NCBI GenBank assembly: GCA_022009975.1
Contig: CP091733.1
Location: forward strand, 2,614,995 to 2,678,994
Length of the DNA stretch: 64,000 nucleotides
Source: Phocaeicola vulgatus
GTDB lineage: Bacteria > Bacteroidota > Bacteroidia > Bacteroidales > Tannerellaceae
Direction of reading: 5' to 3'
The notes beneath the pieces were generated by a model. That model saw only the letters and a list, made by a program, of their open reading frames with translations. It made no database searches and was not told where the DNA came from. Shown here one piece after another: positions 19,968-30,634 of this stretch. The first letter of the stretch is position 1. Each line of letters begins with the position of its first letter. A program made the position numbers and the translations under genes.

Positions 19968-20742
19968 ATGATTGAAGTTAAATATCACCAAATCTTTTGA
20001 AGGCAGGACTGTACTAAATAATATAAGTACTGTTTTCGAAGATGGAAAAACAAATCTGATAATTGGACGAAGTGGTTCGGGGAAAACAGTCATGATTAAA
20101 AATATCATCGGGCTGATGCGCCCGGACAGTGGACAAATATTATATGACGGGCGAGATTTGACCTCCATGAACAAAGCTGAATTAAAATCTCTCCGGAAAG
20201 AAATGGGAATGCTATTCCAAGGATCAGCTCTTTTCGACAGCATGACAGTTTTGGAGAATGTTATGTTCCCTTTGGATATGTTCTCCAAAGATTCCTCTAA
20301 AGAACGCTTGAAGCGTGCTGAGTTTTGCTTGGATCGCGTGAATCTTTCGGAAGCAGGACATCTATATCCTTCTGAGATTAGTGGAGGTATGATGAAACGT
20401 GCAGCCATTGCCCGCGCAATTGCCCTAAATCCCAAATATCTGTTTTGCGACGAGCCGAACTCCGGTCTTGATCCGAAAACCTCTTTGCTGATTGATGATT
20501 TGATTCATGATATTACTCTTGAATATAAAATGACAACTGTCATCAATACGCACGATATGAACTCCGTGATAAATATCGGTGACAACATTATATTCATAAA
20601 AGAAGGAATAAAAGAATGGCAAGGGACGAAAGAAGAGGTCATCACTTCAAACAACAAAGCGTTGAATGACTTCATCTTTGCATCCGACCTGTTCCGTAAA
20701 GTCAAAGAGGTGGAAGAAGAGGAGTTAAAAGAAAACCATTGA
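19968..20742 (+). CDS. mlaF: MlaF-type ABC transporter ATP-binding protein (frameshift near start)
   Basis: ATPase of the Mla lipid transporter. Walker A GRSGSGKT, Q-loop LFQGSALFDS, signature ISGGMMKRAAIARA, Walker B YLFCDEPNSGLDP, H-loop NTHD. The ATG at 19968 reads MIEVK and then leaves frame. Two A residues appear to be missing near 19983; restored it reads MIEVKNITKSFEGRTV. About 258 aa. It follows mlaE by 10 bp. Confidence 0.9.
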
Positions 20743-20765
20743 AACATATAAACCTAAATCATGCC

Positions 20766-21929
20766 ATGGTGACTAAATACCTTATTCCTCTTTATTAAGC
20801 GGTGCATTGTATGTCTCCGCAAGTAATCCCATAAAGGAACTTCCCGATTCAATTTTTATAGGCAATCAGGATTTCCATGTCCAAGGCATCGCCCTTGACA
20901 AGCAAAAGGAGCACATCTATTTTTCATTCACGAATAGATTGATAAAGACAGATTTGAAAGGGAATATCATAGGAAGCGTGGATAATTTTGAAGGGCATTT
21001 AGGAGCCATGACATTAAACCCGGAAGACGGAAGGATTTATGCTTCTTTAGAATGTAAAAACGATGAGATTGGCGCAAACATTGCCAAGAAAATGGGGACA
21101 AAGGCTATAAGCAAGAACAATTCCGTCTTTTACATTGCCATATTTGATGGGGATAAAATCAACAAAGAAGGAATGAATCCGCAGACAGATGCAATTATGA
21201 ATACCGTCTGTGTACAAGAAGCTGTAAAGGATTATCAAGCCACTATTGTGAATCAAGGGAAAAGCCGTGAGCATCGTTATGGTTGTTCGGGCATTGACGG
21301 AGTCATGTTTGCTCCCATGATAGGAAACGAAAGAGGGATAAATTCTATTTGTATGTCGGATATGGAATATACAGTGATACAACTCGTACCGACAACGATT
21401 ATCAAATATTGCTCTGTTACGACCCAAAAGATTTGGAAAGATACGAAAAACCAGTCAAATGGGGAGCTTCCCATACTTCAGGCCCCAAAAAGCCCAAACG
21501 AAAGTTTTTCCTCAAAACCGGGAACAGCTCATACGGAATACAAAACATGACTTACGATGCGTCCAGCGACAGCTGCTATATTGCTGTATACAAAGGAAAG
21601 AAATCTAACTATCCAAACTATTCGCTCTTTTCATTTGATGCGACCCAAATCCCCTCATTTAGTCTACTTGAGGGTTTTGACAAATCCGAAAAGCAATGGA
21701 CGATACGATTGGGAGAATTGGGGAACCGGGACGAGAAAGCGGGATTTGCGGATGGAATTTTCCATGGGGAAGCACTGGCATTTTCCCTGCCGGCAATAAC
21801 TATTTTTACATTTCTGAAAACCATCGGGACAAAGATGGGAAAGAATGTTGTACTGTTCGCTTATACAAATGGACAGGCGATAGCTTAAAGCCTTTCGAAC
21901 CTTATGCCACCGCCTGTTTATCAGATTAA
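20766..21929 (+). CDS. Secreted protein of unknown function (at least three frameshifts)
   Basis: A short hydrophobic N-terminus (MVTKYLIP, then LLSGALYVSAS after a lesion near 20800) suggests a signal peptide. The body contains repeats such as GIALDKQKEHIYFSF, GAMTLNPEDGRIYAS and MTYDASSDSCYIAVYKGK, which resemble blades of a beta-propeller or phytase-like esterase fold. I cannot name the family. Frames change near 21345 and 21780; the last stretch (NNYFYISENHRDKDGK) ends at 21929. It is convergent with the M16 peptidase gene. Confidence 0.6.
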
Positions 21930-21946
21930 GCTAAAACCTATCGATA

Positions 21947-24859
21947 TTAATAACCGAAGATGTCAGTCTGGGACAATTTCTGGATTGGACCGTATTGGCT
22001 AAGTCCTTTCATGTCCAAATCTTTCTCATCTCCAAGGACGATATAAACATACTTACGTCCTTTAACCCACTTTTCTTGGAAAGCTTTAATGTCTTCCAAT
22101 GTAAAACTCTGTACTTGTTCAAACAATGCTTTGCGAGAATCAACAGACATGCCTAAATCTTGTGCATCAAGATAAGCCCAAAGCACATTCGACTTCGTAA
22201 CACGGTCTGTACGCAAACGGGTAATCAAAGCCTCTTTTGCCAATTCAAACGCACGTTCTGATTCCGGCATATTATTCACGATTTCGTCAAAAGCCTTCAT
22301 AGCATCCAACATCTTGTCATTCTGAGTAGCAATGAATGTACGATAATAATATGGATACTTCAGCTTAGACGGACAAACCATAGTCGCAGCTGCCGTATAA
22401 GCTAAAGCACGTGCTTCACGCATTTCTTGGAACACGATAGAGTTCATTCCACCACCGAAGTATTCGTTGTACATTACCAATTCCGGCTGGATAGCAGAGT
22501 CAAACTTCTCGCCCCTGTTAGAAACAGCAGAGAAATAAATCTGTTTCGCATCATACTGTGCAAAGTAAACCTTGCTTTCATTTGTTTCCTGCATCTTGAA
22601 GTTCGCTCCTTCTGGGACAGGCAATAATGTCTCAGGAACCTGATGATATTGGCTGATTACATCCAGTAATTCATTCTGCTTCATCGGTCCATAATAGAGA
22701 ATCTTATGTTCATATTTGCACAAATTATGAATACAATCCACTAAAGCCTGAGGATCCATTTGTTGCAATTCTCCAGAAGAAAGAATATGTGTCGTAGGAG
22801 AATCCAATCCCCATATTGCATATTGCAACAAATGATTAAAGTTGGCTCCTTGGTTCAATTTGCTATCCGCACGTTCCTTCATAATATCATTTGCCAAATT
22901 CACATACGCATCCTTGTTTACTTGTGCATCTGCCAATAACTCCTCAAACAATTGAACAGCTGCAGCCATGTTCTCGCTTAATCCGCTTATGGTAACATAA
23001 GTACGGTCTGTTCCTGGGAATACACTGTAATTGCAAGCCAACTTGTAGAATTCCATATTAATCTCCTGCAACGATTTCTTGGATGTTCCCAAATAAGAGA
23101 GATAATCACAAGCTGTTCCTAAAGCTTTGTCATTTCCTGTTCCCATTTCAAATACATACAACATTGAGAAGACATCATTCGTAGTGTTCTCTTTATACAG
23201 CACTGGAATATTTGATTTAGCAGTAAACTGCTGCATGTCCTTGCTGAAATCCAAAAATACCGGTTCAATCGGTGTTACAGAAGCCGCATTTGCCTGTATT
23301 TCCCGTAAGAAAAGGCTGGAACTGTCACGGTTCATCACAATTGGAGTGATGGCAGGTTTGTCCATCTTCTTCTCATTCAGATCTTTTCCCTGACGTTTAT
23401 AAACCAAAGCATAGTTGTCTCCAAAATATTGGTTGGCGAAATCAACCAGCTGCTGCTTGGTAACCTTGCCCATTTCATCCATTTGAGCAACAATGTCCGC
23501 CCAATCATCACCACCGATAAAGGCACCAACAAACATATTGGCACGACTGCTGTTGCTTTCCAACATCTGCATAAAATTCAACTTATAGTTGTTCAAAGCA
23601 GCCTGCATGATGTCATCAGAGAAATCACCCCGTTTAAGTTTCGCTATCTCTTCCAAGAAAAGATCTTTCACCTCCTCCATGGTTTGTCCTTGCTTCGGAG
23701 CACCAGCTACCAAGAATGTGTTGTAATCAGCCATTTCCATATTGCCTGCATAACCATATAATATACGTTGTGACTGAAGCAAGTCCACGTCCATCAAACC
23801 AGCCTTGCCATTGTTCATCACTTCGTTTACCAAAGTCAACAGCAAATCCGACTTCGTGTCAGAAGGCAATCTCCAAGCCAAAGCGACATTCTCCGCATCC
23901 AAGCCAATAACCTCTTTTACGACTGGAGCCGTAAGCGGGTTCTCTTTAGGTTCCGGACGTGCCGGAAGAGAAGGATTGGCTGGCATAGAACCGAAATATT
24001 TCTGGATTATGGCAATTGTCTTGTCTGGATCTAAATCTCCAGACATACAAATGGCGATGTTATTCGGGACATACCAAGTATTGTAATACTCTTTTATCTT
24101 CTTGATAGATGGATTCTTCAAATGGTCTTGAGTTCCCAACACCGTTTGTGTTCCATAAGGATAATCAGGATAAAGAGAAGAAAGAATGGCTTCAAGCATC
24201 TTCCTGCCATCTTTTGTCAAAGACATGTTCTTCTCTTCATACACTGTTTCCAATTCTGTATGGAAACCGCGGATGACTGCATTCTGGAAACGGTCAGACT
24301 GGATCTTCGCCCAAATCTCCATTTCGTTGGAAGGAATATCTTCCACATACACTGTCTCGTCAAAACTTGTATAAGCATTTGTCCCGTTCGCTCCAATGGC
24401 AGACATCAACTTGTCGTACTCGTTAGGAATGGCATACTTGGAAGCTTCATACGAAATGCTGTCAATCTGATGATACAATGCTTTGCGGGAAGCCTCATCC
24501 GTCATTTGACGATATTCCTCAAACAAATCTTCAATTTGATTCAAAAGCGGCTCTTCCTTTTCATAGTCAGCCGTTCCAAAATGATTCGTTCCTTTAAACA
24601 TCAAATGCTCAAAATAGTGAGCCAAACCCGTTGTCTCTTTCGGGTCGTTCTTTCCTCCTACTCGAACGGCAATATACGTTTGAACACGAGGTTTTTCCTT
24701 ATTCACAGTAAGATACACTTTTAATCCATTGTCTAAGGTGTAAATACGGGCTTTCATCGGGTCATTCGGAACCGATTCGTAGGGTATTGAAGAGCTATTT
24801 GTACATGCCGCTAACATGAATAACAAACAGCAACCCATCAGGTAAAATGTTTTACGCAT
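21947..24859 (-). CDS. M16-family zinc metallopeptidase, lipoprotein
   Basis: 970 aa with a lipoprotein signal (lipobox LAAC). The active M16 domain has the inverted zinc motif HYFEH within LAHYFEHLMFKGTNHFG, and the downstream Glu in ETVYEEKNM. A second, inactive M16 half occupies about residues 530-950. It is the two-domain, clamshell-type peptidase probably facing the periplasm. It lies 29 bp after the DNA methyltransferase, so the methyltransferase gene could read into it, but the functions are unrelated. No frameshift in almost 3 kb. Confidence 0.93.
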   Translation of the reverse strand: MRKTFYLMGCCLLFMLAACTNSSSIPYESVPNDPMKARIYTLDNGLKVYLTVNKEKPRVQTYIAVRVGGKNDPKETTGLAHYFEHLMFKGTNHFGTADYEKEEPLLNQIEDLFEEYRQMTDEASRKALYHQIDSISYEASKYAIPNEYDKLMSAIGANGTNAYTSFDETVYVEDIPSNEMEIWAKIQSDRFQNAVIRGFHTELETVYEEKNMSLTKDGRKMLEAILSSLYPDYPYGTQTVLGTQDHLKNPSIKKIKEYYNTWYVPNNIAICMSGDLDPDKTIAIIQKYFGSMPANPSLPARPEPKENPLTAPVVKEVIGLDAENVALAWRLPSDTKSDLLLTLVNEVMNNGKAGLMDVDLLQSQRILYGYAGNMEMADYNTFLVAGAPKQGQTMEEVKDLFLEEIAKLKRGDFSDDIMQAALNNYKLNFMQMLESNSSRANMFVGAFIGGDDWADIVAQMDEMGKVTKQQLVDFANQYFGDNYALVYKRQGKDLNEKKMDKPAITPIVMNRDSSSLFLREIQANAASVTPIEPVFLDFSKDMQQFTAKSNIPVLYKENTTNDVFSMLYVFEMGTGNDKALGTACDYLSYLGTSKKSLQEINMEFYKLACNYSVFPGTDRTYVTISGLSENMAAAVQLFEELLADAQVNKDAYVNLANDIMKERADSKLNQGANFNHLLQYAIWGLDSPTTHILSSGELQQMDPQALVDCIHNLCKYEHKILYYGPMKQNELLDVISQYHQVPETLLPVPEGANFKMQETNESKVYFAQYDAKQIYFSAVSNRGEKFDSAIQPELVMYNEYFGGGMNSIVFQEMREARALAYTAAATMVCPSKLKYPYYYRTFIATQNDKMLDAMKAFDEIVNNMPESERAFELAKEALITRLRTDRVTKSNVLWAYLDAQDLGMSVDSRKALFEQVQSFTLEDIKAFQEKWVKGRKYVYIVLGDEKDLDMKGLSQYGPIQKLSQTDIFGY

Positions 24860-24888
24860 AGCAGTATAAATTTATGTTAGTAAAAAAC

Positions 24889-26205
24889 TCATTCTCTTTC
24901 ACAAACCATTCCTTCAAACAAATCATGAAGTTTCAAACAAGGAGCAATCTTACTCTCCTCATCATGAACATCAAGTAGTCCTTTCTCAGATATATCATTA
25001 AACATGCGTATTAATGAACGACCTACAGCCCAGGCCAAGTTTACCGGGACCGCATTTCCTATCTGCTTATATTGTGCAGATACTGACCCGGCAAAATGCC
25101 AATCATCTGTAAAGGTTTGAATTCTTGCATACTCACGAACTGTAAGCGGACGTGTTTCTATAGGATGACAACGCTCTGTCTGTTTTTGTGCCGGAGCACA
25201 TGTCAGCGTCAAACTTGGTTCATCCATAGCCAATCTACGTGCCATACCTGTTTTTCCACCACCCAAATGATAGCTTCCTTTCATATATTCACGGGCAACA
25301 TCTTCTGGCAAATCTCTCCAATCACCTCCTTCCGGAACAAGCTCCATCACCTGACGTTTGCTTTCCGGATATTGTTGTCCTTGTGACTGTGGCACGTCTT
25401 TATCAAACAGCGCACCTTTATAAAAAGCATCACGCAACGTCCGAACCCCATCACATACATCCGGCCATTCAAAATGCACCTTCGGGGCAATATTATTGCG
25501 AATTGCGATAAGTATAAGCCTTTCCCGTTTTTGAGGAACATCATATTGTATTGCCCGGAGCACCCGTGGTTCGACAAGAGTATATCCTATTTCAGATATG
25601 ACACCTTTTATTGTTTCCATCGTACGACCGTTATCATGCTCCAACAATCCTTTTACATTCTCACAAAGGAACACAGCTGGCTGAATCTCTTTAACTGCGC
25701 GCGCCAACTCAAAAAATAATGTACCACGAGTTTCTTCAAAACCAAGACGTTTGCCTGCATAAGAAAAAGCCTGACAAGGAAATCCTCCAGATAAAAAATC
25801 AACTTTCCCTTTCAAAGGAGAAAAGTCCACTTCATGGATATCTCCTTCAACCACATTCCATTCTGGTCTGTTCTTCCGCAATGTTTCACACGCATTGTGA
25901 TCTATTTCATTAAGCAATAAATGATGAAAACCAGCTTTCTCCATACCGAGCGCTAATCCTCCGGCTCCAGCAAACAACTCGATTGATGTATATCGTTGGA
26001 GAGGATGAACTATTTTCTCTTCATTCCAATGCGTATGAAGCATGGATTTCACTTCCTTAACTTCTTCGAGCTCGTCAACATAGAAAAACCTTTTACCTTT
26101 ATCTTCATGCACATGATACTTGCCTTTTTTTATCCATGCATCCACAGTTGCCCTGGACACAGCAAGCAAATCAGCAAAATTGTTTATCGATATAGTTTCA
26201 CGCAT
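24889..26205 (-). CDS. Type II DNA (cytosine-5)-methyltransferase with N-terminal HTH
   Basis: Protects host DNA from the restriction enzyme encoded just upstream. Motif I ELFAGAGGLALGMEKAG, motif IV GGFPCQAFSYAGKRLG with the catalytic Cys, motif VI ENVKG, motif VIII QKRERLI, motif X QIGNAVPVNLAWAVG. Residues 1-55 form a MerR/excisionase-like helix-turn-helix (AVSRATVDAWIKKG), which in such enzymes can repress the operon. The 438-aa frame is intact. It starts 6 bp after the endonuclease stop. By analogy with the partner, GGNCC is the likely target. Confidence 0.93.
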   Translation of the reverse strand: MRETISINNFADLLAVSRATVDAWIKKGKYHVHEDKGKRFFYVDELEEVKEVKSMLHTHWNEEKIVHPLQRYTSIELFAGAGGLALGMEKAGFHHLLLNEIDHNACETLRKNRPEWNVVEGDIHEVDFSPLKGKVDFLSGGFPCQAFSYAGKRLGFEETRGTLFFELARAVKEIQPAVFLCENVKGLLEHDNGRTMETIKGVISEIGYTLVEPRVLRAIQYDVPQKRERLILIAIRNNIAPKVHFEWPDVCDGVRTLRDAFYKGALFDKDVPQSQGQQYPESKRQVMELVPEGGDWRDLPEDVAREYMKGSYHLGGGKTGMARRLAMDEPSLTLTCAPAQKQTERCHPIETRPLTVREYARIQTFTDDWHFAGSVSAQYKQIGNAVPVNLAWAVGRSLIRMFNDISEKGLLDVHDEESKIAPCLKLHDLFEGMVCERE

Positions 26206-26210
26206 GATAT

Positions 26211-26962
26211 TTAAACTTTATCGTTTTTTATATTGATAAATCCTTCATAAGTTGAAAATGCCAACAGATACAATGCTTTTAGCAAATCTGTATGCTCTTG
26301 ACGCAACTCCTCATAAACTGTATTATTCAACTGCAATGTTGTATCATCACTAACTACATCTTCTATGATACACGGCAAAGCCATGCACAATTTATAGAAA
26401 GCATCCTTGTCACCAAAGACTAATTCATAGAACTTATCCATTGACATACGACGTATTCGCTTATGAGAGCAAGGCTTCTTGTCTATTGATATCTTCCATG
26501 TTTCATCCTTAGATTTCTTTGATATGGTTTCAACCAAATAACAAACAGCTTCATCATCATCAAGCAAGCAAGACTGCATTTCACATATGTCTTTTGAGAA
26601 GAGGCAGCATTCATCGTATTATGTTTATTTTTCATTTCAACATAAATATGCAAACGAGGATTCTCAACATCAAAGCCTTCATTGGGAACAACCCAACCAT
26701 TACCTGCATACTTAAATATGTTTTGATGAAAATAGCCGATTTTATTACCATTTGATTTATCTATTTGACGGAAACACTCATCAGCAATAACTTGTTCTAT
26801 CGTTTTACCATATACTTTTGAATCGAAGGTCAACTTGATAGGATCCACGATATTCACATTAAATTCTTCCAATGTAATATTACGGCGATATGATTCCACC
26901 GTACACTTTACATGTTCATAAATGTCGCTATCTGAAATAAAGCCCAATTTATAATTCCTCAT
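26211..26962 (-). CDS. Eco47II-family type II restriction endonuclease (one frameshift)
   Basis: Predicted to cleave GGNCC like Eco47II/Sau96I (family knowledge). The N-terminus has GFISDSDIYEHV. The sequence NIVDPIKLTFDSKVYGK and the core IDKSNGNKIGYFHQNIFKY follow. A PD-(D/E)xK-like segment is visible in YVEMKNKHNTMN (E-x-K). One A is missing near 26578 (GTGAAATGCAG); restoring it joins SSQKTYVK to MQSCLLDDDE and gives about 250 aa. As written, the enzyme would be truncated and the methyltransferase solitary. Confidence 0.85.
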
Positions 26963-27001
26963 ATACTCCTAAATTTGTTCTCCTTATCAGTATATACTTT
27001 A

Positions 27002-27009
27002 CAAAGTTA
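27002..27009 (-). promoter_or_regulatory. Candidate -7 box of the restriction-modification operon
   Basis: TAACTTTG on the minus strand, 40 bp upstream of the endonuclease ATG; no convincing -33 box. Confidence 0.45.
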
Positions 27010-27077
27010 CTTCTTTTCCTCCAAAAACCTATTCTAAGCCATGACCTGTCATTTCCCTTTAAGAGAACAATCCCTAT

Positions 27078-28336
27078 TCAAGGATACGCTTGCTTATACC
27101 ACTCTAACTTCCGGTAGTAAGTATTCCAATTGGCATACTTATCATCCTTTTCAAACAGGATATAAGAAGAAAGACCAGAGAAGGCTTGGATAGCAATATC
27201 GCCTTTGCCTCCATAAATATCAGCGGAAGAACAATAGCACGTGGGCGTGGCTTGCGCAAATACAACTGCTGCATCCATCGCCTCTTTCCAACGACTGTAT
27301 TCACTGTCGGTAGACAAATAACGGGCATAATCTCCAAGGTCTGAATAAATACGCATCTGCACCCGATTATATCGGCGATTGTGGTCGAAGTATTGGACAG
27401 ATGCCACATCAGCTTCAGTTATCATTTGCATACGTTCCCCATAAGAAGCATATATTTGCCGGGTTGCTTGGGCTAATTGTTTCAATGCGTCCGTACGCAC
27501 GACAGAAATAGAAACTCCTGAAGTCCAATGAAAGTTGGAACTATTCACTCCTCCATTATACGACTTGGCATACGAATCATAATAATAGGAAGCAAATCCC
27601 TTTACCCCGGCTTCGCCTTCTGTAAACAAATATGGCAATATCTTATCAAACGGAGAACCCGGTGCCGGAGTTTCCATCGGACACCCAATGATATAATTGG
27701 CATAAGAACGTAATTGATAAGCCACTTCTACCGACTGCATATAACAAGCATCGAAGTATATAAAATCAAAACGTGACTGTCCGGCAAGATAAGTAGTTCC
27801 TTGACGGATTGCCTCTTCCAAATCTAAAATGTCCATCATCAAGCCAGTAGATCCTCCATCTTGTCCAAAGGAGCGCAAAGAAGATGTCAGATAAGGAATC
27901 CATCCTTCGCCATGCGACCACAAAACCAAACCGTAACTTTTCGCCTGATAAGCCGTATAAGCCCTTTTGAACACATCACTCATCCGTTCGACAGTAATAG
28001 ACGAAGCATCCTGTTCCGGATACTGATAGACCATCTCTTTTACCACTTCATTGTTTTTATTCTTACGGAAACGGTAAATAGCAGGAGACAATTTGGTCTT
28101 GTTGTCCGAATCATACAAAACGGCATCCAAATAAACCAGCAAATTATTTCGGCTGTCGTCAATCTCTTTCATTCCGGTAATCATCTCTTCGACATCATCC
28201 AAGGCAAATTGGCTCAATGAATTTTCAGCCGCCATATAAACAAGGATTGTCCTATCGCTCTCTTTAACAATATCATCTTCTTTACACAAGAGAATAGACA
28301 GACTGCCAGTAACAAAGTTATTAGTTTATACTTCAT
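27078..28336 (-). CDS. Clostripain-like (C11) cysteine peptidase, lipoprotein (frameshift after signal)
   Basis: Caspase-fold peptidase cleaving after basic residues. Catalytic His in LWSHGEGW and Cys in FDACYMQSVEVAY. ILVYMAAENSLSQF is the family start of the domain. The main frame opens at 28289 without a signal. The ATG at 28336 encodes MKYKLITLLLAVCLFSC, a lipobox, and joins KEDDIVKE if one base is corrected near 28283. About 420 aa. It stands alone between metK and the R-M operon. Confidence 0.88.
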
Positions 28337-28401
28337 ATCACAATTCATTCTGTTGATAGTGCAAAGAAAAGAAAAAAACGGATTAGATTAAACATTTAAA
28401 C

Positions 28402-28447
28402 AAAAAAAGCGAGGGACAAACAGGCAGTTTACCCATTTGTCCCTCGC
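28402..28447 (-). terminator. Intrinsic terminator of metK
   Basis: GCGAGGGACAAA pairs with TTTGTCCCTCGC and is followed by T7 on the minus strand, starting about 19 bp after the metK stop. Confidence 0.85.
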
Positions 28448-28465
28448 ACATTGTTATAATTGGTT

Positions 28466-29754
28466 TTACAAACCAAATGCTTCTTTTACTTTATCTACAT
28501 AGTCCAGTTTTTCCCATGTGAACAATTCCACTTCACATACAACGGATTCTGGATTATATCTGGAAGAGAACTCTTTGCGTACAACCTGCGGCGTACGTCC
28601 CATGTGGCCGTATGAAGCCGTCTCGAAATAGATAGGATTACGCAATTTCAAACGTTCCTCGATTGCTTTCGGACGCATATCAAGATTTCCCAAATCTTTT
28701 CAGCAATCTGTCCGTCCGTCATGTTAACCTTAGAACGTCCATAAGTGTTGACAAAGATATTCATCGGTTTAGCGACACCGATTGCATAAGATACCTGAAC
28801 CAAGATTTCATCTGCTACACCTGCAGCCACCAAGTTCTTAGCGATATGGCGTGCGGCGTAAGCAGCAGAACGGTCTACTTTTGAAGGATCTTTACCGGAG
28901 AATGCTCCACCTCCGTGTGCGCCCTTACCACCATAAGTGTCTACAATAATCTTTCTTCCTGTCAAACCCGTATCTCCATGAGGACCACCTATCACGAACT
29001 TACCGGTCGGATTCACATGGTAAATGATTTTATCATTAAACAAGGTTTGCACATATTCCGGATATTGTGCTTTCACACGAGGAATCAATATCTCTTTTAC
29101 ATCCTTTAGAATGCGGTCTTGCATCGCTTTGTCCGCCTCATCTTGAGTCAAGCCATCTTTTGTGGTGATAAACTCATCGTGTTGCGTAGAAACGACAATC
29201 GTATCGATACGTAATGGTTTACCGTTATCGTCATACTCTATTGTCACCTGGCTCTTTGCATCCGGACGAAGATAAGGCATCAATTCCAACTCATTCTTAC
29301 GAATGGCAGCCAATTCCAATAATAAACTATGTGCCAAATCCAAAGCAAGCGGCATATAGTTTGCAGTCTCGTTAGTTGCATAACCAAACATCATACCTTG
29401 GTCACCAGCTCCTTGATTATATGGGTCTTCTCGCTCCACACCACGGTTAATATCACCGCTCTGTTCATGGATAGAAGAGAAAACGCCACACGACTGAGCT
29501 TCAAATTGGTATTCACTCTTGGTATAACCAATTCTTTCAATCACATTGCGCACGACATCTTGTACGTCCACATACGCTTTAGATTTAACTTCTCCAGCCA
29601 AGACAACCTGTCCGGTTGTAACAAGGGTTTCGCAAGCAACTTTAGAATTCTCGTCATATGCCAAGAATTCATCCAGCAAAGCATCCGATATCTGATCGGC
29701 TACTTTATCGGGGTGTCCTTCAGACACCGATTCGGAGGTAAATAAATAACTCAT
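28466..29754 (-). CDS. metK: S-adenosylmethionine synthetase (one frameshift)
   Basis: Makes SAM from methionine and ATP in the cytosol. FTSESVSEGHPDKVADQISD (ATP/metal site), GAGDQGMMFGYA and GGGAFSGKDPSKVDRSAAY are the MetK signatures. The frame breaks near 28690: WEI is followed by an out-of-frame tail, while LDMRPKAIEERLKLRNPIY continues in the next register to the stop at 28466. About 430 aa once joined, normal for Bacteroidetes. metK is normally essential, so this lesion is most likely a sequence error. A structured leader precedes it. Confidence 0.94.
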
Positions 29755-29839
29755 TTAGTTAATGAATTTATTATGATTAAAATGAATTATAAAGACATGA
29801 AGAAAAAGATTGCAGGAAAGCATCATCGAAAAAAAGATT

Positions 29840-29888
29840 ATCTTTTTAGCATTTTTTTCCAGTGGTTGCAAGCAATACAAATCTATCC
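29840..29888 (-). ncRNA. Candidate SAM-II-like riboswitch in the metK leader
   Basis: The minus-strand leader holds ATTTGTATTGCTTGCAACCA, then an A-rich spacer and TGCTAAAAAG. This resembles the SAM-II layout as I remember it: an ATTTG segment, a small stem, and a 3' GCTAAA closing a pseudoknot. It starts a few bases after the predicted transcription start and is followed by AAAAAGAT-ATCTTTTTTT, a weak terminator-like stem. The location upstream of metK supports SAM control. A covariance-model search would be decisive. Confidence 0.5.
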
Positions 29889-29903
29889 ACGTCAAAACTG
29901 GTG

Positions 29904-29911
29904 CAAAGTTA
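29904..29911 (-). promoter_or_regulatory. Candidate -7 box of metK
   Basis: TAACTTTG on the minus strand, about 150 bp upstream of the metK start, leaving a leader of about 140 nt that contains the candidate riboswitch. Confidence 0.5.
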
Positions 29912-29946
29912 CTACAGAAACCCTCACGCAGTATCTCTTTTATGTT

Positions 29947-30144
29947 TTATTTTTTCTTTTTAGTGTTACGCAAGGCTTTTTGCAGCTTAAATCCGGCACG
30001 CATCTTGGCCGCTCCCGAACCATGCGTTCCTCTTAAGAAATCGGACATCTTGGGTCGGCGGGAGCCATTACCCTCTTCCGATGCTTTCTTTTTGAACACT
30101 TGGCCACCACTGGTCATAATCCGTGCGATTTCATTCTTGTCCAT
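29947..30144 (-). CDS. Small conserved-looking basic protein downstream of folK
   Basis: A 65-aa, strongly basic protein: MDKNEIARIMTSGGQVFKKK, a Gly/Arg-rich middle, and a KALRNTKKKK tail. It overlaps the end of folK by 14 bp, which implies translational coupling and supports a real gene. I do not recognise a domain; its charge would suit nucleic-acid or ribosome binding (inference). Confidence 0.6.
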   Translation of the reverse strand: MDKNEIARIMTSGGQVFKKKASEEGNGSRRPKMSDFLRGTHGSGAAKMRAGFKLQKALRNTKKKK

Positions 30145-30610
30145 ATTCTTTTCGTTCTAAATCGTTTAACAATTCCAATATACTTTTCCCAAAAACAGGG
30201 TGTACAACAGAAGGAGCAATCTCTGCTAAAGGTTCCAACACGAAACGACGTTGTTCCATTAATGGATGGGGAATGACTAATTTGTCCTTCTGCATGACTT
30301 GGTTGCCATAAAGCAAGATATCAATGTCTATGATTCTGTCTTGATATGAGCCATTGCTCTTTTCAGTACGTCCCAACTCTTGCTCTATTTCCTGCGTCAT
30401 CTGCAGCAACTCCTCCGGAGAAAGTTCTGTCTGCAATCCTAACGCTGCATTTAAAAAAACATGATTCGATTGGAATCCCCAGGGTTCTGTTTCATAGAAA
30501 GAGGAAAGAGCCTGTACATCACCGGCTCTTTCTGCCAATAGCGCTGCGGCTGCCAGCAAATTCCTACGTTTATTCCCCATATTGGTTCCTAATCCCAAAT
30601 AGACATCCAT
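30131..30610 (-). CDS. folK: 2-amino-4-hydroxy-6-hydroxymethyldihydropteridine pyrophosphokinase
   Basis: Folate biosynthesis: transfers pyrophosphate from ATP to hydroxymethyl-dihydropterin. GLGTNMGNKRRNL at the start, YETEPWGF, and the signature DRIIDIDILLYG followed by IPHPLMEQRRFVLEPL. 159 aa, full length. It lies 24 bp after queA in the ftsX-to-folK operon. Confidence 0.95.
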   Translation of the reverse strand: MDVYLGLGTNMGNKRRNLLAAAALLAERAGDVQALSSFYETEPWGFQSNHVFLNAALGLQTELSPEELLQMTQEIEQELGRTEKSNGSYQDRIIDIDILLYGNQVMQKDKLVIPHPLMEQRRFVLEPLAEIAPSVVHPVFGKSILELLNDLERKEYGQE

Positions 30611-30634
30611 AAGGAAATAATTATGAGGTTCTGC

